Position numbers and translations under genes: made by a program
The notes under the pieces: model-generated
What the model was told of the DNA's origin: nothing
Database searches by the model: none
What the model saw: the letters and a program-made list of their open reading frames with translations, nothing else
Assembly (NCBI GenBank): GCA_905215345.1
Contig: CAJMPR010000025.1
Span: forward strand, 1 to 58,428
Origin: an uncultured bacterium
Lineage (GTDB): Bacteria; Bacteroidota; Bacteroidia; Bacteroidales; Bacteroidaceae
Direction of reading: 5' to 3'
Length of the DNA stretch: 58,428 bases
In this document: one piece after another, positions 52,620-58,428 of the stretch
Numbering within the stretch: position 1 is the stretch's first letter
How the letters are laid out: every line of letters begins with the position of its first letter

Positions 52620-53894
52620 CTACTTGATAATCCGGAAATTTCCACTGACGTGCAGCATAGACATCATATATACCATACCGCTGTAATAACGAAATTTACC
52701 TGTAGGAAAAGGCTCATCCCACAATCTCTGTATGTATTCTTTCGCCAGATTCTTGTCGCTTAGCGCAAAAGCTCCTACTGCATTTGCGCCGATCATACCT
52801 GTTGAGTAATTGCCTGCAGGGGCTGAACCATCCACATTGAAATATTCATGCGTAAAATTATCTTGCTTGAAGAAGTTGAGTAATCGACTCATCATTTCTG
52901 TCTGATTAGCGGCGTCTTTACCAAACCAATAATAATCCATACCGACATTCATGGCACAGCGAAGAGCGTCAAACTGGTATCTGCTTGTATCATACCCCCA
53001 ATTCTTAGGTTTCCACGGAGTGCCATCGAATGCGGAATAATCAGGGAACAAACCTGTCTGTTTATGCGATGCGTTGGCCAGCAAGCGACGGGCTGCATCA
53101 GGTGTCTGCTTCCAGAACTCCTTATTAGTGTCGGACCACAAAGCCCAAAGCTCAAAGAAAGCGGGCAGATTATAAGAAGGATCCGTATAGTTATAGTAGA
53201 ACTTCTCCGGTACAAATGTAACGAGTTTACTTTCAGTGTTGAACAGGTTGTAAACGTCTTGGGAACCATCTTTAGACATAATGTCTTTCAATATTTTCTG
53301 AGCCTCCTGATTGTAGTTGTATGCCCCGCCATTCCCCCAACGGTGAGAGGCGAAAAACAAGGAAGTGATAAAATAGATTTCACCATCCGAAGCGCAACTG
53401 GGCTCCTTACCTATTTTAGCGCCATCAGGTGTACAGTGCCAGGCATAATATCCCGACCATTTGCCCGAGGTATAAAGCATGTATTTCTTCGCCCATCGCC
53501 ATAACTTATCGAACTCTGCCTGCTTATCCAACTGCACACATATCATCATTCCATAGGACATTCCTTCTGTGCGTATATCCTGGTTTCCGGTATCATAAAT
53601 ATAGGCAGTGTTGTCATCACTCTCATAGTAGACTTTTGTTTGTTCATCTACAAAAAAATGATTCCAGATTTGCTCCATTTTCCGGTCGGTTTGTTGTGGA
53701 GAAACACCTAAATACTCATTAAACAAATTCCGATATTTATCCGTATAGTAAGCTCCAATTACCATTTCGCCATTTCTATCGACGGCTGTTTCTTTCGCCG
53801 TTACTCCATTCTGCGCTAAAGTCGGTAAACAACTCGATAGCAACAAAAGAATTAAGTAATGGATCTTTTCAATTTGTGTTGTTACATTTTTCAT
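52620..53894 (-). CDS. GH8-family glycoside hydrolase (xylan or glucan active)
   Basis: A 424-residue exported hydrolase: signal peptide 1-27, then an (alpha/alpha)6 barrel. The GH8 proton donor is Glu110 in RTEGMSYGMM, and FDALRCAMNVG contains the Asp that acts as base in related enzymes. GH8 members degrade cellulose, xylan or oligoxylan; the layout resembles reducing-end xylose-releasing oligoxylanases, but motif reading cannot separate these. It starts 30 bases after a truncated acyltransferase gene on the same strand, so the two were probably one operon. Confidence 0.85.
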   Translation of the reverse strand: MKNVTTQIEKIHYLILLLLSSCLPTLAQNGVTAKETAVDRNGEMVIGAYYTDKYRNLFNEYLGVSPQQTDRKMEQIWNHFFVDEQTKVYYESDDNTAYIYDTGNQDIRTEGMSYGMMICVQLDKQAEFDKLWRWAKKYMLYTSGKWSGYYAWHCTPDGAKIGKEPSCASDGEIYFITSLFFASHRWGNGGAYNYNQEAQKILKDIMSKDGSQDVYNLFNTESKLVTFVPEKFYYNYTDPSYNLPAFFELWALWSDTNKEFWKQTPDAARRLLANASHKQTGLFPDYSAFDGTPWKPKNWGYDTSRYQFDALRCAMNVGMDYYWFGKDAANQTEMMSRLLNFFKQDNFTHEYFNVDGSAPAGNYSTGMIGANAVGAFALSDKNLAKEYIQRLWDEPFPTGKFRYYSGMVYMMSMLHVSGNFRIIK

Positions 53895-53924
53895 TGCAAT
53901 TAATTTAAGATATTAATGATAAAA

Positions 53925-54302
53925 TTATTTTCTTGATATATCGTGAGCCCCTATCTTGTTTCCTTTCAGAAAACGGCCTGTCAGCCATTTACGTACAGGA
54001 TCATCATAAAACTTCAAGCAGGCATAAGCCAGAGCCAAAGACCCCACAAAAGTTAATATCATGTAAGGAATACCTTCCACCAAAGTTGCGTTATTATTAC
54101 ATACCCAGGCCGTATAAGTATATATTAGCGAGAAGAAATCTACCGCCAAATAACCATGATTGATAATCTGTTCCAAGTGATTACCACCGGAATGAGTTTC
54201 GAATAAATGAAAGATAACAACTATTACAGCCGCTACGCCACGAAGACCGTCGAGAATTTCATAATGCGGCTTTGAGGCAAGATAAGAGTTTTGCGTGTTC
54301 AT
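53925..54302 (-). pseudogene. Acyltransferase-3 family gene with an in-frame internal deletion
   Basis: A 125-residue frame that joins the start and the end of an Acyltransferase-3 (OafA-like) membrane protein. The N-terminal part (EILDGLRGVAAVIVVIFHLF; NHGYLAVDFF) includes the conserved His of the family; the C-terminal part (LIYTYTAWVCN; LALAYACLKFYDDPVRKWL) is the usual end. Family members have about 350-400 residues and ten membrane helices, so about 250 residues are missing at the junction near 54128-54134. The reading frame is kept. It cannot be a working transferase. Confidence 0.8.
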
Positions 54303-54428
54303 TTAGATATAAGATGTTCGTTGATTTGCCCCAAAGATAAAAATTAAAATTCAGACTAAGCCAAAGTAATTAGTAATAAGGCTGGTAAATAGTGTTTTTT
54401 TTACACTGATTGGTTTGTTACTGAGAAC

Positions 54429-55277
54429 CTATACCATTTTAACGTGAGTCAGCCGTGTATACTTGGTACTTCCTATTGTATAGGTGCGTGCAATGCGCGC
54501 TGATAAGATTTCGACTGTTTCTCCTACCTGATAAGCATGCTCCACAGCCGGTAATTGGCATGATTCCCGGCTTGCAGTAAGTGCATTTATCCGGAAAGTG
54601 ATAAAGTTCCCTGTCGCATCTTTTAGCTTGAGAACCTGGCGAACATAGAAATAAGGGATATTCCCTTTGACCTGCGTTTTGTAGGGGTTATCCTCCAACC
54701 GGACACTGAGAACGGTCAATGCCAGGTTTTCCACTCTCTCACCTTCTTTTCCGATAAAACGGCTGCTGTTTGTCTGGCTTGTCTTTCTCCGCTGAAAGTC
54801 CAGATAGACGGAATGGTAGATACGGGCGATTTGTGCGAAGCGTTCCTGTTTCGGTATCTGTGGTTTGAACTTAAAAGCTATCCACGTCAGGTAGCCTGGG
54901 TCTATTCGAAGTATCTCGTGCAGGAAGTGTCCGCGATATTTTCCGAAAGAGATGATGTCATCTCCTTTACTCTGCATACGCTTGGCGTTGTACTCCATAA
55001 GCAACAGACTGCGGGGAGAGTAGAAACACAGTGTACTTGCCATCCGCAATGTTTCGTGTATATCGGTGGCAAGGGCGCAGATATAAAAGATGGATTGCCG
55101 TTCGGGTAAAGGAGAATAAACCCATAACGAATAATTAGGTTTCTCCGGGCGAGGCAGTACGACAAGATAAGTCCCCGCCTCCTTATAAGAAGCTTTATTC
55201 CGGTTGTATTCGTTCAGCTTTTGATACAACAAGTCTTGTTCGGCGACAGCTATGCCTGGAATAAGCGGATTTGCCAT
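54429..55277 (-). CDS. Protein with an exodeoxyribonuclease X C-terminal-like domain
   Basis: A 282-residue protein. Residues about 110-140 read ISFGKYRGHFLHEILRIDPG followed by YLTWIAFK, the FGKY..G...I...DP.YL.W signature of ExoX C-terminal/DUF3820 domains, which occur next to or in nucleases. No exonuclease motifs (DEDDh) are present in the rest. The C-terminal third (VENLALTVLSVRLEDNPYKT) looks beta-rich, possibly OB-like. A nucleic-acid-related role is inferred only from this domain. It lies between the porin and the broken acyltransferase on the same strand. Confidence 0.6.
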   Translation of the reverse strand: MANPLIPGIAVAEQDLLYQKLNEYNRNKASYKEAGTYLVVLPRPEKPNYSLWVYSPLPERQSIFYICALATDIHETLRMASTLCFYSPRSLLLMEYNAKRMQSKGDDIISFGKYRGHFLHEILRIDPGYLTWIAFKFKPQIPKQERFAQIARIYHSVYLDFQRRKTSQTNSSRFIGKEGERVENLALTVLSVRLEDNPYKTQVKGNIPYFYVRQVLKLKDATGNFITFRINALTASRESCQLPAVEHAYQVGETVEILSARIARTYTIGSTKYTRLTHVKMV

Positions 55278-55340
55278 ACATCGTTGGTTTGCTTATTCCA
55301 AATATACGGATTTTGCGGTAAATATACAAATTCCGGCAAG

Positions 55341-56396
55341 CTAAAATCTCACCATCAGTTCCAGTACTATCTTGTCTTGTTCCGATTCTTTAGCAATACT
55401 GTTCCTGGCGTAGAAATACTTTTCATAGTTCAGACGCAAGTCTGTGCGAAATGCCTTGCTGAGGCTGAAAGTGATACCGCCCGTCAATCGCTGACGCTTG
55501 TAATCGGTGGTAATCAGCGCACCGGTTTCCTCATCGGTAGTCTTGGCGTCACTTTGGTCGGTCATCATGTCGTAGCGAACCAGGAAAGACATCTTGTTGA
55601 ATACCTTGCGCATCGGCAGGTCATAGTTGATAAAGGCGTCGACCGCTTGTACATCGCCAAATGCGTTGTCGGAGTATTGCTTGTACAGATATTCTCCTTC
55701 AATGTGGAAACGGTTAAATTCATAGTAGGCACCGATGTCATAGGATTGTACACGTACTTTTTCGGGTTGAATGCTCTGTACACTCAAAGTTAAGTTCAGA
55801 CCTTTCTTTAAAAGGAATTCAGCTTTGGCGGAATAGTTCACCTCCTTGTGCCATTCTTTCTGGTTGGTCAGGCCGGAACCATTGAATAATCCGCCTTCTA
55901 CGGTAATAGGCAGGTCGGTAGGCAGGGTATATCCCAGGGTGACGCCTACATCACGCACATTTCCCACTTGTTTGGCAATGAACGAACGGTTGGCAAAGTA
56001 TTGTTGGTGAGGTGAGCGGTGCGCATCAATGGTAAACGGTACACGCATTTGTCCGGCAGTAACCGTCAGTCCCTTAACGGGGAAAAGACGGGCATAAGCA
56101 TCCAGCATCTTGATGCTGCCTTCATCAGAAAGGTCGATTTCCGCTTTATAAGCTACAATCGGAAGAACGTTTCCGGTTACGCTGATACGTGCGTTGCGCA
56201 CTTCGAAGCGTCCGGCTCCCATGGTGGTCTGGTACTCATATTTGGAACGGATTGTTCCATGTATTTCAGGCCAGTAATCTTTGTTTTCTAATTTCTCTTT
56301 GTCAATCTTCTTTCCATCTTCATTGTTGTAAGTACTTTGGGCATTTGCTACTAATGGCAAGAGGGCGATGAACAGCATCCATGTGACTTTTCTCAT
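55341..56396 (-). CDS. Outer-membrane porin, phosphate-selective porin O/P-like
   Basis: A 351-residue beta-barrel: signal peptide 1-19 (ending ANAQS), alternating aromatic/hydrophobic strands, and a terminal Phe (LELMVRF), the BAM recognition signal. The region IRSKYEYQTTMGAGRFEVRN and GLTVTAGQMRVPFTID resembles the OprO/OprP family. The substrate may be phosphate or other anions; this cannot be decided here. A -7 box (56427-56434) lies 31 bases upstream, and a palindrome array about 150 bases further. Confidence 0.82.
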   Translation of the reverse strand: MRKVTWMLFIALLPLVANAQSTYNNEDGKKIDKEKLENKDYWPEIHGTIRSKYEYQTTMGAGRFEVRNARISVTGNVLPIVAYKAEIDLSDEGSIKMLDAYARLFPVKGLTVTAGQMRVPFTIDAHRSPHQQYFANRSFIAKQVGNVRDVGVTLGYTLPTDLPITVEGGLFNGSGLTNQKEWHKEVNYSAKAEFLLKKGLNLTLSVQSIQPEKVRVQSYDIGAYYEFNRFHIEGEYLYKQYSDNAFGDVQAVDAFINYDLPMRKVFNKMSFLVRYDMMTDQSDAKTTDEETGALITTDYKRQRLTGGITFSLSKAFRTDLRLNYEKYFYARNSIAKESEQDKIVLELMVRF

Positions 56397-56426
56397 AATT
56401 TGTTGTTGTCGATTTATTTACGGCAG

Positions 56427-56434
56427 CAAAGATA
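56427..56434 (-). promoter_or_regulatory. Promoter -7 box of the porin gene
   Basis: CAAAGATA on the plus strand is TATCTTTG on the minus strand. No -33 element recognised. Confidence 0.5.
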
Positions 56435-56584
56435 CGGTCACATGTGTTGTGCTTTTATGTCATAAATGTTTCGTTTTTGTTACGTTATGAACTTGATATA
56501 TTCGTTTCACCAACGAAATGAGCAATGCAGTATTCCCGTCGACAGTCGGTTGATAAAGTATCTTATCCCCTGTTCTTATTAAAA

Positions 56585-56689
56585 ATACCAAGCATTGGTA
56601 TCTTCCGTACCAAAGGGTGGTACTTCTCGTACCAAAGCCTGGTATTTCGTGTACCAACCGTTGGTATTCTTAGTACCAAGGGGTGGTAT
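56585..56689. repeat. Array B: five 22-bp-spaced mini-palindromes with TACCAA/TTGGTA arms
   Basis: Five 17-bp units start at 56585, 56607, 56629, 56651 and 56673, exactly 22 bp apart: RTACCAA, three variable bases, NTGGTAY. Centres are GCA, AGG, AGC, CCG and GGG. The first unit is a perfect palindrome apart from its centre. Linkers of five bases differ (CTTCC, TTCTC, TTCGT, TCTTA). It lies between the divergent porin and a small cysteine-rich protein gene. Confidence 0.92.
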
Positions 56690-56740
56690 TTTTCTGGTAC
56701 ATGCATTCTATTCATTTAAAGCTGGTTATGAACTGAATGA

Positions 56741-56865
56741 ATACGCGGACGATGCGGATAAAACGCACAAACGCGGATAATAAAGGCTGCGCAATCTTCC
56801 TCTCAAAGCAGTTTTAATAAAGAGAAAGTCCGTGTTCATCCGCCTTATCCGTGTCGTCCGCATAT
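56741..56865. repeat. Imperfect inverted repeat of GCGGAT motifs
   Basis: The arms at 56741-56761 and 56845-56865 (21 bases each) are reverse complements with a few changes; the core motif is GCGGACGA..CGGATAA. Further GCGGAT copies lie in the interior (56773-56778, 56839-56843). Resembles short-palindrome families of intergenic regions. Confidence 0.65.
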
Positions 56866-56910
56866 CTGTTTGTTTTATTATTGAACGGTTATGAACTAAA
56901 AATTTAATTT

Positions 56911-57009
56911 ACCACAGAGGATACAGAGGTCACAGAGTTTTTTATTTAAGTAGCAAATCTACTGACAAATGCTAACAGGGTATAATAAAACCTCTGTGTC
57001 CTCTGTGGT
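56911..57009. repeat. CACAGAG-type inverted repeat, copy 2
   Basis: Left arm 56911-56929 and right arm 56991-57009 are near-perfect reverse complements of 19 bases: each contains CCACAGAGGA.ACAGAGG or its complement. Same motif as at 48710-48760; the tig terminator (11318) has a related core. Confidence 0.75.
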
Positions 57010-57095
57010 GAAAGGAATATTATCATTTACCTCATGTCTTTCCCGTTTTGAAATAATTTCAACCTCTGATTCGCACCAATAATAAAAAGAATGTA

Positions 57096-57103
57096 TATCT
57101 TTG
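57096..57103 (+). promoter_or_regulatory. Promoter -7 box upstream of the small cysteine-rich gene
   Basis: TATCTTTG, exact TAnnTTTG match, no clear -33 element. The ATG that I favour lies about 290 bases downstream, so the leader would be long. Confidence 0.45.
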
Positions 57104-57391
57104 TCACACTTTCTCATAGAGATGAGAGAAGAATCGTTTTTGACTTGGAGAAATCATTTTATTATTTGCATCGTAAAAACCGGTAATTTTTATAAAGGGC
57201 AAATAATAAGTGAGAGTCTCCACGTCCAAGTTGCGTATAACTTTGTTATATACATCCTGGCGTGGGGCTATTGCTTATTATGTCCCTTGAAGGTTCTTAC
57301 CGGTTCCTTACGATTGCATAGTATCGACAATAGTTCCCACGTCTTTTTTATAGGCTGTTGGGAGCCAAATATTAATTTAAAATTTGAAGCT

Positions 57392-57658
57392 ATGAAATCC
57401 AATCCCAACTGTCCTAATTGTACTTGTAAACTGTTACGCAAAATGGAGATGTCTACTGACTTGTTTGCGTTTATAGATGAAAATTGTCCCATAGAAGTTG
57501 TCTTGGAAAATGTGCATGAGGCTTCAAAGAATACTTTAGAATGTACTTGCTGCATATACGGAAATATCCTTTGGGTTCTGGGCGGTAAGCGTTCCCGCTG
57601 GCAGCGCTTGAAGAATAAATTCAGGGAATTTATAAATCGCTTTGTGAAGGCATGCTAA
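57392..57658 (+). CDS. Small cysteine-rich protein of unknown function
   Basis: An 88-residue protein (MKSNPNCPNCTCKLLRK...) with cysteine pairs at the N-terminus (CPNC, then CTC) and in the middle (ECTCC), which could bind a metal. The C-terminus is basic (GGKRSRWQRLKNKFREF). The frame is open upstream to 57101, but that part has no clear coding character, and ATG 57392 follows an A-rich stretch. I do not recognise the family. A hairpin terminator overlaps its stop codon. Confidence 0.5.
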   Translation: MKSNPNCPNCTCKLLRKMEMSTDLFAFIDENCPIEVVLENVHEASKNTLECTCCIYGNILWVLGGKRSRWQRLKNKFREFINRFVKAC

Positions 57659-57674
57659 AAAGGCATGCCTTTTC
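57647..57674 (+). terminator. Terminator overlapping the end of the small cysteine-rich gene
   Basis: AAGGCATGC (57647-57655) and GCATGCCTT (57663-57671) pair perfectly; the stop codon lies in the loop, and TTTC follows. Confidence 0.7.
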
Positions 57675-58005
57675 TATATCTTCTGCCTGAAAACCTGTAT
57701 TTTTGTAGTCGAGAAGTTACGAAAAGAGTGTAATTTATTGGAAATGAGCGTAGGTTAATTGCTCTTGATAGTAATAGGTTACGATTTAGTTAGTTATCTA
57801 CTGCATTATCTTTCTGCGCATTGCGTAACCTTCAAAGAACTCTTCGTATGCAAAAGTAGCTATTTAATTCGAGATTTTGATATAAACTCCCGTTTTTTAT
57901 CCCCTCATTCATAAGATTTTTCCGTAAAAGCGGTTTTGTTTGTCGGAACACCATTGCCAAAAACGAGTTTTGAACAATCGTGTGCCGACTACCGCATAGC
58001 CGGAG

Positions 58006-58063
58006 AAAAGGGCATTGCCTCACGCCTAAACGATGTTTAGACTGATGACGCAATGCCCCTTTC
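58006..58063. repeat. Nested inverted repeat 1 at the right edge
   Basis: GGGCATTGC (58010-58018) with GCAATGCCC (58050-58058), enclosing CTAAA (58026-58030) and TTTAG (58036-58040). A/T-rich flanks on both sides. Confidence 0.75.
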
Positions 58064-58157
58064 TTTTGCGTCTATGCCAAGAGGTGCTTTTACGGGCTAC
58101 CAGATGATTTTTCTTTTTTTGCTGTCCCTTTTGCCGGAAGCGGAAAGTGAATGCAGA

Positions 58158-58199
58158 GTGTGTCAGCCTGCCTCATGAATGAAACAGGCGGTCACACAC
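58158..58199. repeat. Inverted repeat 2 at the right edge
   Basis: An interrupted stem: GTGTG..GCCTG against CAGGC..CACAC, around a loop near CCTCATGAAT. Confidence 0.55.
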
Positions 58200-58219
58200 A
58201 GCCGGACAAACCGGGAAGA

Positions 58220-58270
58220 ATGATTGTTGCCGCCCGGCTGGACAAGTTCCGTCGGAACGGAAACAATCAT
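58220..58270. repeat. Inverted repeat 3 at the right edge
   Basis: ATGATTGTT (58220-58228) and AACAATCAT (58262-58270) pair exactly, with an inner GTTCC/GGAAC hairpin (58246-58258). Confidence 0.7.
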
Positions 58271-58428
58271 ACTTCCTTTGTCGTGGTTTGCCCTTTTCAC
58301 GCTTCCGGTGATGTCTTTTTCTTTCAGACGGTTTCCTCTTTTTACGGATTTTCCCCTAAAGTTTTTTCTACCTAATCTGCCTCTGTTTTCGTTTACCTCC
58401 ATTTTGCGCCTTTCAGTAAGCCGCATCA

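Larger units (their letters stand above)
57675..58428. other. Gene-free right end, possibly the edge of an integrated element
   Basis: About 750 bases without a convincing gene. AGGTTACG/CGTAACCT (57776-57783, 57824-57831) is an 8-bp inverted repeat; CTACTTTTGC on the minus strand (plus 57849-57858) matches nine of ten positions of the CTnDOT att core. From about 57960 the G+C content rises to near 50% and large inverted repeats follow. A minus-strand frame 58163-58426 is open but crosses these repeats and is not accepted as a gene. Confidence 0.4.

Noticed and set aside
57101..57391. N-terminal extension of the small cysteine-rich protein
   Set aside because: The frame is open but starts inside the -7 box, and the residues show no coding signal; the inner ATG is preferred.
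58163..58426. 87-residue minus-strand frame at the right edge
   Set aside because: It crosses two inverted repeats, has no recognised domain and reaches the window end; it may be partial, but cannot be supported.

Overview
The window is about 58 kb of chromosomal core from a gut Bacteroides-type bacterium (Bacteroidota). The evidence is promoters of the class TAnnTTTG with TTTG/TTG about 19-21 bases upstream, A-rich start regions instead of Shine-Dalgarno sites, roughly 42% G+C, and a gene set with OmpA, phosphate-porin-like and SusC-free envelope genes typical of the order. Nearly all of it is housekeeping sequence; only the last ~0.6 kb looks like the edge of an integrated element.

Layout. 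0.5-4.7 kb: yceD(DUF177)-rpmF-fabH and the ribosome-assembly GTPases era and der. 4.9-6.6 kb: a NarL/FixJ-type two-component pair, followed by a candidate small RNA. 6.8-9.2 kb: mlaF/mlaE-like genes (minus) divergent from lptB (plus), with two overlapping promoters. 9.3-13.3 kb: an RRM RNA-binding protein, tig, clpP and clpX. 13.5-17.3 kb: recQ and guaB; the guaB promoter lies inside a perfect 15-bp inverted repeat. 17.4-25.2 kb: three parvulin-type periplasmic folding factors, an OstA/LptA-like protein, a small membrane protein and mutL. 25.4-30.2 kb: an OmpA-family protein, trpS and a hybrid sensor kinase. 30.6-34.8 kb: carB behind a leader with a terminator and a short Phe-rich ORF, then a maltose-acetyltransferase-like gene. 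34.8-42.7 kb: DCC-family protein, two identical tRNA-Val(UAC), a sensor kinase with a solute-binding domain, purB, a pseudouridine synthase with a large repetitive N-terminus, asnS and a small secreted protein. 43-46 kb: rplM-rpsI-rpsB-tsf. 46-49.8 kb: SUI1-family factor, rex, a FAH-family hydrolase, ispF, a metallophosphoesterase. 49.9-56.4 kb: GH28 and GH8 glycoside hydrolases, a Gfo/Idh/MocA oxidoreductase, a collapsed acyltransferase, an ExoX-C-like protein and an outer-membrane porin. 56.4-58.4 kb: almost gene-free, rich in repeats, ending in a stretch of large inverted repeats that may belong to a conjugative or mobilizable element.

The most unusual signal is non-coding. Three intergenic sites (27933-28038, 46150-46233, 56585-56689) each carry 4-5 short hyphenated palindromes repeated at a 22-bp pitch (22 exactly in two arrays; 22, 23, 22 in the third). 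Arms are conserved within an array, centres vary, and each array uses a different arm sequence. I know of no described family with this architecture. Other signals worth checking are the guaB dyad, the alternative stems ahead of rpsB, the carB leader, two promoter-to-terminator small-RNA candidates, and the acyltransferase that has lost its middle in frame.

All calls are from reading the sequence and the translated frames; no database search or folding program was run.
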